Assembly (NCBI RefSeq): GCF_006351005.1
Contig: NZ_VENP01000005.1
Span: 1-64,000, forward strand
Length of the DNA stretch: 64,000 bases
Source of the DNA: Miniimonas arenae
Lineage (GTDB): Bacteria; Actinomycetota; Actinomycetes; Actinomycetales; Beutenbergiaceae
Direction: 5' to 3'
In this document: positions 46,683-55,132 of the stretch, in pieces
Layout of the letters: each line of letters begins with the position of its first letter
Position numbering within the stretch: position 1 is the stretch's first letter
The notes under the pieces: generated by a model
Database searches by the model: none
What the model was told of the DNA's origin: nothing
Seen by the model: only the letters and a program-made list of their open reading frames with translations
Position numbers and translations under genes: made by a program

Positions 46683-47780
46683 TCAGCGGGCCGGGTAGCT
46701 GCGCCCGCGCCACACCACCCGGCGCCGCAGCGCGCGCGCGTACACGGGCACCGCGAGCAGTGGCGTGAGGGGCCCGAGCAGGCCCTCGGCGAGGTCGGCG
46801 GGCGCCGTCCGACCGGTGGTCGCGGCGACGACGGCCCGGTCCACGAGCGTGAGCAGTCGGGCGAGGTGCGTCGCGCCGGTGGGCGGCACGAGCCACGGCC
46901 CGAGGAATGCGACGAGGTAGGTGAGCGCCGAGCCGACCATGGCGGCGCGCGAGCCGCCGTGCAGCCCCGGCGTGCTCTTGGCCAGGCCCGCCACCGACGC
47001 TCCGAGGGAGTCGTACATCCGCACCGACACCGCATCGTCGCCGCGGGCGAGTGCGACCGGCAGGCCCGCGCGCTGGTACGCGAGCGCGAGCCCGACGTCG
47101 TCGAGCACCGATCCCGCGACGGCGCCGTGCCCGCCGACCCGCTCGTACGAGGCGGGATCGGTGAGCATGACCTGCCCGTTCGCCGCGACGGCGCCGCGCA
47201 GTCCGGCCCGCATCAACGGGTAGGGCAGGTGCCCGAGCATCGCGGCGTCCACGAGCGGGGTGAGCAGCCGCTCCTGGGCCGAGGCGAGCCGCTGACGCGG
47301 CCAGGCGCTCGTGAGCGCGGCGCCCGTGCGCGCGTGCTCGGCCACGAGCGCCGCGACACCGCCGTCGGCCCACGTCACGTCCGCGTCGGTGAACAGCAGC
47401 AGGTCGCCCGTGGCCGCCTCGGCGAGCTGTGCGCACGCCCAGGGCTTGCCCGCCCAGCCCTCCGGCAGCGGAGCGCCGGTGAGGACGCGGGCGCCGAGCG
47501 CTCGCGCCGTCGCGGCGGTGTCGTCGCTCGAGCCGTCGTCGAGCACGAGGACCTCGTGCGCGCCCTGGCGCAGCAGCGCGGGCAGCGTGGTCGGCAGCGT
47601 CCGGGCCTCGTCCCGAGCCGGGACCAGCACCGACACCCGCCGCGCGGGCGGCACGCCCGGCGTCGGGCGCAGCACCGGGATCGTCGCGGCGTTCACGGCG
47701 AGGGTGGCCAGTCGCGTGCCCACGACGGCGAGCGACACCCCCGTCACGACGCGCGCCACCCGCGCGCCCGCTGTGCTCAC
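46683..47780 (-). CDS. Family 2 glycosyltransferase
   Basis: A 365-residue membrane-associated GT2 enzyme. An N-terminal hydrophobic segment (about 8-30) is followed by the GT-A domain: [50 protein letters not shown] with the DxD-type metal site, and [11 protein letters not shown], which stands in for the usual acidic pair. Two or three C-terminal hydrophobic stretches (near 270-300 and 330-350) anchor it. The pattern recalls CrtQ-like and HpnB-like transferases that glycosylate lipids or carotenoids. It overlaps the acyltransferase gene upstream by four bases, so the pair may glycosylate and acylate one lipid. Acceptor and donor are not known. Confidence 0.85.
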   Translation of the reverse strand: MSTAGARVARVVTGVSLAVVGTRLATLAVNAATIPVLRPTPGVPPARRVSVLVPARDEARTLPTTLPALLRQGAHEVLVLDDGSSDDTAATARALGARVLTGAPLPEGWAGKPWACAQLAEAATGDLLLFTDADVTWADGGVAALVAEHARTGAALTSAWPRQRLASAQERLLTPLVDAAMLGHLPYPLMRAGLRGAVAANGQVMLTDPASYERVGGHGAVAGSVLDDVGLALAYQRAGLPVALARGDDAVSVRMYDSLGASVAGLAKSTPGLHGGSRAAMVGSALTYLVAFLGPWLVPPTGATHLARLLTLVDRAVVAATTGRTAPADLAEGLLGPLTPLLAVPVYARALRRRVVWRGRSYPAR

Positions 47781-48541
47781 TCGACACCCCGCGTCATCGC
47801 CGCGAGGAGCCGGCTGGCCGGCGACGTCTCGCGCGGCGCGCCGTCGTGGCCGTGCAGCACCACCCGGTAGCCGCGCGGCACGTCGTCGGGCGGGGTGCCC
47901 GCGACGTCCGCGTCGAGGCGCTCCTCGGCGAGCCGGAGCGCGTGGGCGAGCTGCGCCGTCGTGCCCCGGAGGTTCGGCGAGGCCGCGTCGAGCGACGCGG
48001 CGAAGCGGAGGAACGCCTCGGGCGTGCGCCGACCGCGCTGCAGCACCCGCAGGGCGACGGGGACGAGCGGGACGCTCGCGCGACGCGCGACCCAGGCTGC
48101 GCCGTCGTGCAGGGCGGGAAACGGTGCGCCGGGTGCGCGGATCTCGCCCTCGGGGAACACGACGACCCACCGCCCGGCCGCGGCGTCGAGCGCGAGGGCG
48201 GGGACCTCCGACGGGGGCCGTGCCCCGACGAGCCGCAGGTACGGGAAGGCGTCGAGCTGGGGGCGCGCCATCATGACCGAGCCCGTGCGGCCGACCAGGC
48301 CGGCCATCCCGGTCAGGAGGTAGCCGTCCCACCACGAGACGTGGCTCGGCGCGAGGACGGCGCCCGTGCGCGGCGGCTCCCCGGCGATCGCGACCCGCGC
48401 GAGGCCGCGGCGCAGGTCGCGGCCCACGCTGCGCAGCAGGATCCGGCGCGCGCGGGTCGCGGACATCGGCGGGACCGGCAGGCGACGCGTCCGGGCGACG
48501 TCGTCGAGGGTCACGGGCCGGGCGGGGGAGTCCTGCGGCAT
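47777..48541 (-). CDS. PlsC-family 1-acylglycerol-3-phosphate acyltransferase-like protein
   Basis: A 254-residue LPLAT/PlsC-type acyltransferase. Catalytic block I is SHVSWWD (His67-X4-Asp72), the acceptor motif follows near [14 protein letters not shown], and the glycerophosphate motif equivalent is [12 protein letters not shown]. No TM helix is obvious, so it is probably peripheral. The usual substrate would be lysophosphatidate, but coupling to the adjacent GT2 gene allows a different acceptor, for example a glycosylated lipid. ATG 48541 gives MPQDSPARP. The GT2 gene overlaps its stop by four bases. Transcribed away from tRNA-Asn. Confidence 0.85.
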   Translation of the reverse strand: MPQDSPARPVTLDDVARTRRLPVPPMSATRARRILLRSVGRDLRRGLARVAIAGEPPRTGAVLAPSHVSWWDGYLLTGMAGLVGRTGSVMMARPQLDAFPYLRLVGARPPSEVPALALDAAAGRWVVVFPEGEIRAPGAPFPALHDGAAWVARRASVPLVPVALRVLQRGRRTPEAFLRFAASLDAASPNLRGTTAQLAHALRLAEERLDADVAGTPPDDVPRGYRVVLHGHDGAPRETSPASRLLAAMTRGVE

Positions 48542-48609
48542 GACTCGAGCATGGCGCACGTCCGGCGGTTCGTCCCACGTCCGCGGCGCTGGTAGAGTCT
48601 TCCGGGCGA

Positions 48610-48682
<73 letters not shown>

Positions 48683-48689
48683 CACACAC

Positions 48690-48730
48690 GAGGCCCCTGA
48701 CCAGCGCAGATGCGCGGGTCGGGGGCCTTC
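48690..48730 (+). terminator. Terminator after tRNA-Asn
   Basis: GAGGCCCCTGACC (48690-48702) pairs with GGTCGGGGGCCTTC (48717-48730), with one T-G wobble and a 14-base loop, eight bases after the tRNA. It should end the tRNA transcript before the PadR operon promoter. Confidence 0.8.
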
Positions 48731-48803
48731 GTCATGCCCGGGCGGCGCCGCGGCCCGCGCCGGTCACCCCCCGTCCGCCGCTCTTGCCCCCTCGTGACCG
48801 CCC

Positions 48804-48847
48804 GGTACTCAGCGTTACTTTGTACCGGTACTCAGCACCATTGAGTA
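48804..48847 (+). promoter_or_regulatory. Candidate PadR operator and promoter
   Basis: GGTACTCAGC is repeated at 48804-48813 and 48827-48836. The second copy forms a perfect dyad TACTCA-gcaccat-TGAGTA (48829-48847), ending three bases before the AGGAGG ribosome site. A TACTTT -10-like hexamer (48816-48821) lies between the repeats. The arrangement is typical of an autoregulated PadR efflux operon; the site assignment is inferred from position and symmetry. Confidence 0.7.
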
Positions 48848-48861
48848 GCGAGGAGGTTGCG

Positions 48862-49191
48862 GTGGGCAGGCAGATGACCGAGATGCTCAAGGGCACGCTC
48901 GAGGGGATCGTCCTGGCGATCCTCGCCGTGCGCCCCGCCTACGGTTACGAGATCACGGCGGGCCTGCGGGACCGCGGCTTCACCGACATCGCCGAGGGCA
49001 CGGTCTACGCGCTCCTCGTGCGCATCGAGCAGCGCGGCCTCGTCGACGTCGAACGCGTGGCGTCGCAGAAGGGCCCGCCACGCAAGGTCTACACGCTCAA
49101 CGACGCGGGCCGGACGAGCCTCGCGGAGTTCTGGGGGACGTGGAGCTTCCTCGCCCAGCGGCTCGGACAGCTCCGTGCGGAAGGACAGTGA
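48862..49191 (+). CDS. PadR-family transcriptional regulator
   Basis: A 109-residue PadR-type repressor. The winged helix reads LKGTLEGIVLAILAVRPAYGYE, ITAGLRDRGFTDIAEGTVYALL and RIEQRGLVDVERV, then the wing KGPPRKVYTLNDAGRTSL. The C-terminal helix for dimerisation is short (EFWGTWSFLAQRLGQL). GTG 48862 is five bases after AGGAGG (48851-48856). The gene starts the operon PadR-DUF1048-ABC transporter, a frequent drug-efflux arrangement in which the regulator responds to the transported compound and represses its own operon. Confidence 0.93.
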   Translation: MGRQMTEMLKGTLEGIVLAILAVRPAYGYEITAGLRDRGFTDIAEGTVYALLVRIEQRGLVDVERVASQKGPPRKVYTLNDAGRTSLAEFWGTWSFLAQRLGQLRAEGQ

Positions 49192-49192
49192 C

Positions 49193-49630
49193 ATGACCGG
49201 CTGGATCGAGAAGGTGACCGGACCGCTGGAGGAGAAGAAGCGGTACCGCCAGCACCGGGCGCGCCTGCGTGCGCTGCCCGAGCCCTACCGCACGGCGCAG
49301 GAGGGCGTCGAGCGCTACCTCATGCACGCCGGCGGCATGGTCGGCGGCGACTCGCTCGTGCGCATGCTCGACGACCTCGACGAGATCTTCGCCGGCGCCG
49401 TCGCCGATCGCACGCCCGTGCGCGCCCTTGTCGGGGAGGATCCCGTGGCGTTCGTCGAGGACTTCCTGTCCGGCTACGCCGAGGGTCAGTGGGTCGCGAA
49501 GGAGCGCCGGCGGCTCGTCGAGACCATCGACCGCGCCGCCCAGGCGGACCCGTCCGTCCCTGACGGTGAGGCGCCCGACGGCGAGGCGCCCGACGGCGAG
49601 CGGCCCACCTCGGGCGGGGGTGCGTCGTGA
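49193..49630 (+). CDS. DUF1048 family protein
   Basis: A 145-residue DUF1048 protein; function unknown, usually found between PadR regulators and ABC transporters. The helical domain runs MTGWIEKVTGPLEEKKRYRQ and continues to about residue 115, with RALPEPYRTAQEGVERYLMH, LDDLDEIFAGAVADRTPV and EDPVAFVEDFLSGYAEGQWV. The C-terminal tail is a recent-looking tandem of three 15-bp units encoding PDGEA, PDGEA and PDGER. ATG 49193 follows GGAAGGACAGTGAC one base after the padR stop. Its stop overlaps the ABC gene GTG by four bases. Confidence 0.9.
   Translation: MTGWIEKVTGPLEEKKRYRQHRARLRALPEPYRTAQEGVERYLMHAGGMVGGDSLVRMLDDLDEIFAGAVADRTPVRALVGEDPVAFVEDFLSGYAEGQWVAKERRRLVETIDRAAQADPSVPDGEAPDGEAPDGERPTSGGGAS
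49562..49606 (+). repeat. Three tandem 15-bp units at the end of the DUF1048 gene
   Basis: GACGGTGAGGCGCCC (49562-49576), GACGGCGAGGCGCCC (49577-49591) and GACGGCGAGCGGCCC (49592-49606). They keep the frame and encode repeated Asp-Gly-Glu plus Ala/Arg-Pro in a disordered tail. The core GACGGCGAGC word recurs in other linkers of this window. Confidence 0.85.
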
Positions 49631-51240
49631 GCACGGCCGGCGCGGCCCCGCTCGCGATCGACGTCCGCGGTCTCGTGAAGTCCTACGGCGAGCTCGCGGT
49701 GCTGCGCGGCGTCGACCTGCGCGTCGCCCGCGGCACGATCGTGGCGCTGCTGGGCTCGAACGGCGCGGGCAAGACGACGCTCGTGCGGATCCTCGCCACG
49801 CTGCTGCGTGCGGACGCCGGCACCGCGTCGGTCGCGGGGCACGACGTCGTCGCCCGCCCCGACCTCGTGCGCTCCGCGATCAGCCTCGCGGGCCAGGTCG
49901 CCGCGGTCGACGAGGTCCTCACGGGCCGGGAGAACCTCGTGCTCGTGGCGCAGCTGCGGCACCTCGCCGACCCGGCGTCCGTGGCCACCGACCTGCTCGA
50001 GCGCTACTCCCTCACCGACGCGGCCGACCGGCCCGCCGGCACGTACTCCGGCGGCATGCGGTGCCGGCTCGACCTCGCGATGAGCCTGGTCGGAGAGCCG
50101 CCCGTGATCCTGCTGGACGAGCCGACCACGGGTCTGGACACGCAGGCCCGGCACGAGGTGTGGCGCGGCGTCCGGGCCCTCGCCGATGCGGGCACCTCCG
50201 TGCCTCTCACCACGCAGTACCTCGAGGAGGCCGAGCAGCTCGCCAGCCGCATCGCGATCCTGCACGACGGCGTCGTCATCGCCGACGGCACGTTCGCCGA
50301 GCTGCGCGCGCTCCTGCCGCGGGTCGAGGTGACCTCCGTGGAGCGGCAGCCCTCCCTCGAGGAGGTCTTCCTCGCACTGATCGGCTCGGGTGGGGCACGA
50401 TGGCGAGCCGGCCACTCCCTCCGCAGGGACGCAGCGATGAGCGCCCAGGGCGGGCACGTCGTCGCCGCCACCGTCGACGCCGTCGCCGTCGCCGACACCG
50501 TGGTCCTGACGCGTCGCTCGCTGCGGCACGTCACGCGCAGCCCGGACACGATCATCACGACGGCGGTGCTGCCGATCGCGTTCCTGCTGCTCTTCGTCTT
50601 CGTGTTCGGCGGCGCGATCGATCTGGGGCCGGGCGGCGGGCCGTACGTCGACTACCTCCTGCCGGGGATCCTCGTGATCACGATCGCGCAGAGCGTGAGC
50701 TACGCGTCCTACCGGCTGTTCCAGGACCTGCAGGGCGGGATCGTCGAGCGGCTGCAGTCGATGCCGATCGCGCGGTCGAGCGTGCTCGCCGCGCACGTGG
50801 TGACCTCGCTCGCGGCGACGCTCGTCTCGCTCGTTCTCGTCGTCGCGCTGGCGCTCGCGATCGGGTTCCGCACGGGGGCGGGCGTGCCCGCGTGGCTCGC
50901 CGTCGCAGGCCTGCTCGTGCTGCTCACGCTGAGCCTCACGTGGCTGGCGATCCTCGCGGGCGTGTCCGCGCGATCGGTCGACGGCGCGAGCGCGTTCGCC
51001 TACCCGCTCATCCTCCTGCCGTTCCTCAGCTCCGCGTTCGTTCCGACGGCGTCCATGCCCGCGCCTGTGCGCTGGTTCGCGGACCACCAGCCCGTCACGT
51101 CGATCGTGGACACCGTGCGAGCGCTGTTCGCCCAGGAGCCGGTCGGGAGCGAGATCTGGGTCGCCGTCGCCTGGTGCGTGGGCCTGCTCGTGTTGTTCTG
51201 GGCGCTGGCCGTGCGGGTCTACCGGCGCCGCCTGGCCTAG
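49627..51240 (+). CDS. ABC-2 exporter: ATPase and permease fused in one frame, probably by a one-base insertion
   Basis: A 537-residue drug/daunorubicin-type exporter. The ATPase half (1-255) has Walker A LGSNGAGKTT, signature YSGGMRCRLDLAMSLVG (R-to-C within it), Walker B VILLDEPTTGLD and H-loop-region TTQYLEEAEQLA. The permease half (from about 271) begins MSAQGGHVVAATVD and has six TM helices with an ABC-2 fold, ending YRRRLA. The halves are normally separate genes. Removing one G from TGGGGC (50391-50396) would let the ATPase end HDGEPATPSAGTQR with TGA overlapping ATG 50437 (ATGA), and the permease would be a separate 267-residue protein. So the fusion is either a genuine indel or a homopolymer error. 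Confidence 0.85.
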   Translation: MSTAGAAPLAIDVRGLVKSYGELAVLRGVDLRVARGTIVALLGSNGAGKTTLVRILATLLRADAGTASVAGHDVVARPDLVRSAISLAGQVAAVDEVLTGRENLVLVAQLRHLADPASVATDLLERYSLTDAADRPAGTYSGGMRCRLDLAMSLVGEPPVILLDEPTTGLDTQARHEVWRGVRALADAGTSVPLTTQYLEEAEQLASRIAILHDGVVIADGTFAELRALLPRVEVTSVERQPSLEEVFLALIGSGGARWRAGHSLRRDAAMSAQGGHVVAATVDAVAVADTVVLTRRSLRHVTRSPDTIITTAVLPIAFLLLFVFVFGGAIDLGPGGGPYVDYLLPGILVITIAQSVSYASYRLFQDLQGGIVERLQSMPIARSSVLAAHVVTSLAATLVSLVLVVALALAIGFRTGAGVPAWLAVAGLLVLLTLSLTWLAILAGVSARSVDGASAFAYPLILLPFLSSAFVPTASMPAPVRWFADHQPVTSIVDTVRALFAQEPVGSEIWVAVAWCVGLLVLFWALAVRVYRRRLA

Positions 51241-51908
51241 GCGGTGAGCCAGCGCGCCTCCCGCACCAGCAGGTCGCACCGGGCGGGTGCGTCGTACGAC
51301 GGTCCGTGGTGCCCGAGCGCGTCGAACACGACCCGGCCCCGTGCGTCCTCGCGCGCCCACGCGCTGACGTGCGTGACGCCGTCGTGCACGTGCGTCAGCA
51401 GCGGGACCACGTCGGCGTCGCGCTCGAGCGCGGAGTAGCGCTCCTCGTCGGGCACGTCCACGGCCGTGAGGCCCGCGAGGATCGGGTGCTCGGACGCGGT
51501 CGTGAAGTGCGCGGGGCCACGCTCGGGGTGGAAGGACACGTCCTCGACCCAGTGGCCGCCGAGTGCGGTGCGGTACGCCGGGACGTCGGTGAACGCGTTC
51601 GCGGCCCCGTGCACGCCGAGCAGCGGGACGCCGGTCGCGAGGAGTGCCGTCAGAGCGGCGTGCGCGGCGCGCCACGCGTCGTCCGGAGGGTCGGAGTGCA
51701 CCCCGCCGCCGGCATCGACGACGAGCAGGTCCGGTCGCCGCGGCCCGGCGCACACGGCCACGACGGCGTCGGGCACCGTCGGCACGACGTCGACCGCGAG
51801 TTCGAGTTCGTTGCGCAGCAGCCGCGCGATCCGCCCCGAGGTCTCCTCGAACGGGTGCCACGGGTCGGCGTACCGGCCACGGCCGGACAGGACGACGGCG
51901 GCACTCAC
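51237..51908 (-). CDS. ThuA-domain protein
   Basis: A 223-residue ThuA-like (class I glutamine amidotransferase fold) protein; ThuA proteins occur in sugar and trehalose catabolism loci, some as ketosugar enzymes. The fold shows VVLSGRGRYADPWHPFEETS, LLVVDAGGGVHSDPP, VPLLGVHGAANAFTDVPAYR, GGHWVEDVSFHPERGPAHF, HPILAGLTAVDVPDEERY and VVFDALGHHGPSYDAPA. No catalytic Cys of amidotransferases is present, as usual in the family. GTG 51908 overlaps the next gene. The stop shares the palindrome CTAG with the convergent ABC transporter gene, an overlap of four bases. Confidence 0.85.
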   Translation of the reverse strand: MSAAVVLSGRGRYADPWHPFEETSGRIARLLRNELELAVDVVPTVPDAVVAVCAGPRRPDLLVVDAGGGVHSDPPDDAWRAAHAALTALLATGVPLLGVHGAANAFTDVPAYRTALGGHWVEDVSFHPERGPAHFTTASEHPILAGLTAVDVPDEERYSALERDADVVPLLTHVHDGVTHVSAWAREDARGRVVFDALGHHGPSYDAPARCDLLVREARWLTA

Positions 51909-52450
51909 GCGCGCAGCCCGACGGCGGAGCGCACCTCGCGCTCGAGCTCCTCGCCCGCGCGGTCGATCGCCGCCGTGCGCGTGGCCGCGCCCAGGACCGT
52001 GACCTGGCTGGAGAGGTCGCCCGACGCCGAGCGGCGGACCGCGGCGCGGACCGTGACACCACGGCCGAGGTCACGGGTCTGCACGTGCACGATCGAGGCC
52101 TCCACCCGCTCGCGCACGACCTGCGGGAAGGTGCGCTCGCCGTCGGGCAGCGGGAGGCGGTGCTCGGCGCCGTCGAGCGCGCGCACGAGCAGGGTGGCGC
52201 TGTCGGCGAGCCACTCCGCGCCGTCCGTGAGCTCCCAGGGCACCGTGACCGCCTGGTCCTCGTCGGTCGCCGTGGGGTCCGCCGTCGCGACCATCACGAG
52301 GGCGGGGACGGTCGCCGCGGCGGTCCCGCCGCCTCTCAGGGCGACGCGGGCGAGCACCTTGCCGCCACCGAGCGCCTTGAGGCGCGCATCGGGCACGACG
52401 GCGGAGGTCGTCTCGGGCGGGGACGCGGGGGAGCGGCGCAGCAGACCCAT
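51905..52450 (-). CDS. Conserved hypothetical protein
   Basis: A 181-residue protein I cannot assign. It begins MGLLRRSPASPPETTSAVVP, continues with a predicted beta-rich domain (LGGGKVLARVALRGGGTAAA, DQAVTVPWELTDGAEWLADS, LLVRALDGAEHRLPLPDGER) and ends with an amphipathic helix region (AATRTAAIDRAGEELEREVR). No signal peptide or TM helix. The tRNA gene lies 44 bases upstream on the same strand, and the thuA-type gene overlaps its stop by four bases, suggesting one transcript. Similar unnamed proteins occur in other Micrococcales by memory, but I could not verify this. Confidence 0.7.
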   Translation of the reverse strand: MGLLRRSPASPPETTSAVVPDARLKALGGGKVLARVALRGGGTAAATVPALVMVATADPTATDEDQAVTVPWELTDGAEWLADSATLLVRALDGAEHRLPLPDGERTFPQVVRERVEASIVHVQTRDLGRGVTVRAAVRRSASGDLSSQVTVLGAATRTAAIDRAGEELEREVRSAVGLRA

Positions 52451-52494
52451 GGACTCACGCTAGTCCCGGCGTGCCCGGTGCCCCCGACAGACGG

Positions 52495-52568
52495 TGCCCC
52501 GTGTGGGGCTTGAACCCACGACCGACGGATTATGAGTCCGCTGCTCTGACCGGCTGAGCTAACGGGGC
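52495..52568 (-). tRNA. tRNA with CAT anticodon, probably tRNA-Ile2
   Basis: A 74-base cloverleaf: acceptor GCCCCGT pairs with ACGGGGC, D-loop AGCTCAGCCGGTCAGAGC, anticodon loop CTCATAA (CAT at 52534-52532), T-loop TTCAAGC, then ACC. The CAT anticodon can belong to Met, initiator Met or lysidine-modified Ile2. The C4-G69 and C5-G68 acceptor pairs match the E. coli Ile2 recognition pattern for TilS, and the stem lacks initiator features, so Ile2 is favoured over elongator Met, not proven. A TAGGAT -10 lies at 52597-52592. Confidence 0.9.
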
Positions 52569-52744
52569 GAGGCGGCTCGCGCCGCCCGTCGATCCTAGTT
52601 GCGTCGGTGCTCCGGTTCTGCCATCCTCCAACGTTCGTCGCCGTCCGGCGGGGTGTCTGACACATCCGGCCGAGAGACGAGATGAGCCCACGCGGGGGTG
52701 CCCCGCTCTGGAAGGATCGCCTCGCACGCACCTAGGAGGGCACC

Positions 52745-53884
52745 ATGAGCTACCGATTCAACCCCCCGCCCGGATGGCCGACCCCGCCGTCGGACTGGTC
52801 CCCGCCCGAGGGGTGGCAGCCCGACCCCTCCTGGCCCACGCCGCCGCAGGGCTGGCAGTTCTGGGTCGAGGACACGCCCGCCGCCCCGACGACCCCGAGC
52901 GCCCCGAGCGCCCCCGTCACGGGTGCCGCGGCCGGTGCGGCCGCCGGACAGGCGTGGGGTCCGACCGGCGGTGTCGACCCCACCACGCAGATCCCGACCG
53001 GCTCGGGCCCGGCGTACCCGCCGGCCCCCGCCCCGTACTCCGGTGAGACGCAGCAGCTGTCCTTCGGCGCGAGCGGTGCGCCCGTCTACAACCCCGGCGG
53101 CTACGCCGGCGGACCCGGTCAGCCGGGCTCCGGCGTCCCGGGCGGTCCCGGGGGCTCGAGCGGCTTCGGCGGCCCCGGTGGGCCGGGTGAGCCCAAGAAG
53201 GGCAAGGGTCCGCTCATCGCGATCATCGCCGGTGGCGCCGTCGTCCTCGTCCTGGTGATCGTGCTCCTGGCGAACCTCTTCGGCGGCGGCGACGACGACC
53301 CGTCGCCGGCTCCGACCTCGGCCGACGCGCCCACCTCGGCCGCTCCCTCCTCGGACGCGCCGTCGGACGAGCCGTCCTCGGCCGCTCCGACGCCGGCCGC
53401 CCCGACCTCGGCCGCTCCGACCACCGCGCCGACGCAGGACGCCCCGGCCGGTGCCACGCCGCCCGCGGGCAGCACGGCCGTCGCGATCGGCGCCCCGTTC
53501 GCCGCACCCGGGTTCGACGACGAGGTGGCGGCGAACGTCACGCTCACCAAGGTGACGTGGGACGCGGAGTGCAACGCGGGCTTCGGCTCGGGGCCCGAGG
53601 GCCGCTACATCGGCCTGGAGTTCCAGGTCGAGGTGCCGGCGGACGCGACCGAGGCGTTCAGCATGAACGGCTACATCGACATGACGCCGTACTCCGACTC
53701 CAACAGCCTCGAGCTCGGGGACGACTCGCTGTTCTGCAACCCGGACAACGCGCTGCCGGACGACATCCAGCCCGGAGCGACCGTCAGCGGCGTGATCGTG
53801 CTGGACGTCCCGGCGGAGACGACCTGGATCGTCTACGACCCGACGTGGGGCCTCTACGACAGCGCGGCCTGGCGCATCGTCTGA
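52745..53884 (+). CDS. Pro-rich single-span protein with extracellular beta domain
   Basis: A 379-residue protein. The first 155 residues are Pro/Gly/Trp-rich, with repeated [12 protein letters not shown] and [12 protein letters not shown] units resembling DUF2510-type repeats, then a basic anchor (EPKKGKGP). One TM helix ([20 protein letters not shown], about 158-178) leads to a Ser/Thr/Ala/Pro linker and a C-terminal domain (about 250-379) of Ig-like DUF4352 character: [33 protein letters not shown] and [18 protein letters not shown]. It should sit with the beta domain outside. Function unknown. ATG 52745 follows CTAGGAGGGCACC. Its stop overlaps the def start by one base. Confidence 0.8.
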   Translation: MSYRFNPPPGWPTPPSDWSPPEGWQPDPSWPTPPQGWQFWVEDTPAAPTTPSAPSAPVTGAAAGAAAGQAWGPTGGVDPTTQIPTGSGPAYPPAPAPYSGETQQLSFGASGAPVYNPGGYAGGPGQPGSGVPGGPGGSSGFGGPGGPGEPKKGKGPLIAIIAGGAVVLVLVIVLLANLFGGGDDDPSPAPTSADAPTSAAPSSDAPSDEPSSAAPTPAAPTSAAPTTAPTQDAPAGATPPAGSTAVAIGAPFAAPGFDDEVAANVTLTKVTWDAECNAGFGSGPEGRYIGLEFQVEVPADATEAFSMNGYIDMTPYSDSNSLELGDDSLFCNPDNALPDDIQPGATVSGVIVLDVPAETTWIVYDPTWGLYDSAAWRIV

Positions 53885-54369
53885 TGCCGCTGCGTGACAT
53901 CCGCATCGTCGGCGACCCGGTCCTGCGCACGCCGTGCGCACCGGTCCGGGTCGTCGACGACGGCGTGCGTGCGCTCGTCGCCGACCTCCTCGACACGGTG
54001 GACCAGGAGGGCCGGGCCGGCCTCGCGGCCAACCAGATCGGCGTGAGCCTGCGCGCCTTCTCCTGGAACATCGACGGCGACCTCGGGTACGTGCTCAACC
54101 CGCGGATCGTGGAGCTGGGCCAGGACGAGGTGCAGGACGGCGACGAGGGCTGCCTCTCGGTGCCGTCCCTGTGGTTCCCGACCCGGCGGGCGTGGTACGC
54201 CCGGGCGGTCGGAACGAACCTCGACGGCGACGAGGTCGTCGTCGAGGGCGAGGGGCTCATGGCCCGGTGCATCCAGCACGAGGTGGACCACCTCGACGGC
54301 ATGCTCTACCTCGACCGGCTGGACAAGGACGTGCGCATCAAGGCGATGCGGGCGCTGCGCACGCTGTAG
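53884..54369 (+). CDS. def: Peptide deformylase
   Basis: Metalloenzyme that removes the formyl group from nascent N-termini. The 161-residue protein has the three PDF motifs: GLAANQIG (46-53), EGCLSVP with metal ligand Cys90, and HEVDHLDG with His132, Glu133 and His136. Length and order are normal for type I/III actinobacterial PDF. ATG 53884 overlaps the previous stop (TGATG), so it is translated from the same mRNA as the Pro-rich protein. In the first motif Gly/Leu/Ala are as expected with Asn before Gln. A weak hairpin around 54430 may terminate the transcript. Confidence 0.94.
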   Translation: MPLRDIRIVGDPVLRTPCAPVRVVDDGVRALVADLLDTVDQEGRAGLAANQIGVSLRAFSWNIDGDLGYVLNPRIVELGQDEVQDGDEGCLSVPSLWFPTRRAWYARAVGTNLDGDEVVVEGEGLMARCIQHEVDHLDGMLYLDRLDKDVRIKAMRALRTL

Positions 54370-54546
54370 CAGCCCCCGCCCGCCACGGCCGCTGTGCGAA
54401 GTGTGCCCGCGATCAGCACCGAGACCCCGTTCGGGGGTGCGCGCAGGCCCCGGGTGGGGCATAGTGGTGCCACGCCGTTCGCGCGTGCCGTACCGCCTCG
54501 GGCGAGATTCGTTGGGGAAGACGTATCTCGAGTGAGGAGGGTCGAC

Positions 54547-55044
54547 ATGCCGGGTACCACCCGCGGTGTTCTTTTCGTGCACTCAGCGCCCCGCGCGCTG
54601 TGCCCGCACGTCGAGTGGGCGGCGACGTCCGTGCTCGGCGGGCGTCCCGTCGTCGACTGGACGCCGCAGCCCGCCGCGCCCGGCACGATGCGCGCCGAGC
54701 TGTCCTGGACCGGCCCCGTCGGCACGGGCGCGCGGCTGACCTCCGCGCTGCGCGGCTGGGACCACCTGCGCTACGAGGTGACCGAGGAGGCCACCACCAC
54801 GACCGACGGGTCGCGCTGGTCGCACACCCCCGGGCTCGGGATCTTCCACGCGCAGACCGACCGCGTCGGCAACGTCGTCGTCCCCGAGGACCGCATCCGC
54901 GCCGCCCTCGTGTACGCCGGCGATCCCGCGCGGCTCGCCGAGGCGCTCGACCTCGCGCTCGGTCAGGCCTGGGACGACGAGCTGGAGCCGTTCCGCTACG
55001 CCGGCGCCGGCGCGCCCGTGCGCTGGCTGCACCGCGTCGGCTGA
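54547..55044 (+). CDS. DUF3145 family protein
   Basis: A 165-residue actinobacterial protein of unknown function. It begins MPGTTRGVLFVHSAPRALCP and shows the family segments VEWAATSVLGGRPVVDWTPQP, GARLTSALRGWDHLRYEVTE, GSRWSHTPGLGIFHAQTDR, NVVVPEDRIRAAL and EPFRYAGAGAPVRWLHRVG. No TM helix. It lies close to fab genes in this region, as in other actinobacteria by memory, but no role is established. ATG 54547 follows GTGAGGAGGGTCGAC; the in-frame GTG upstream belongs to the ribosome site. A CATAGT -10-like sequence is present near 54461. Confidence 0.9.
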   Translation: MPGTTRGVLFVHSAPRALCPHVEWAATSVLGGRPVVDWTPQPAAPGTMRAELSWTGPVGTGARLTSALRGWDHLRYEVTEEATTTTDGSRWSHTPGLGIFHAQTDRVGNVVVPEDRIRAALVYAGDPARLAEALDLALGQAWDDELEPFRYAGAGAPVRWLHRVG

Positions 55045-55076
55045 GGCGCCCGGCCCACCGTTCTCCGACCCTGCCT

Positions 55077-55118
55077 GACGGCGAAGGCCCGGTCCGTACG
55101 GACCGGGCCTTCGCCGTC
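55077..55118. terminator. Perfect 42-bp palindrome terminator
   Basis: 21-base arms with no mismatch or spacer at all, centred between 55097 and 55098. The outer arm is GACGGCGAAGGCCC and its complement. It lies between the DUF3145 stop (55044) and the convergent fabF stop (55133). The outer GACGGCGAAGG sequence is shared with the terminator at 60968. Confidence 0.92.
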
Positions 55119-55132
55119 GGGCACCTCGCGCG

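Noticed and set aside
49269-52463. A 1064-residue plus-strand frame
   Set aside because: Arg/Pro/Ala-rich shadow of the ABC gene and of two minus-strand genes, without any domain.
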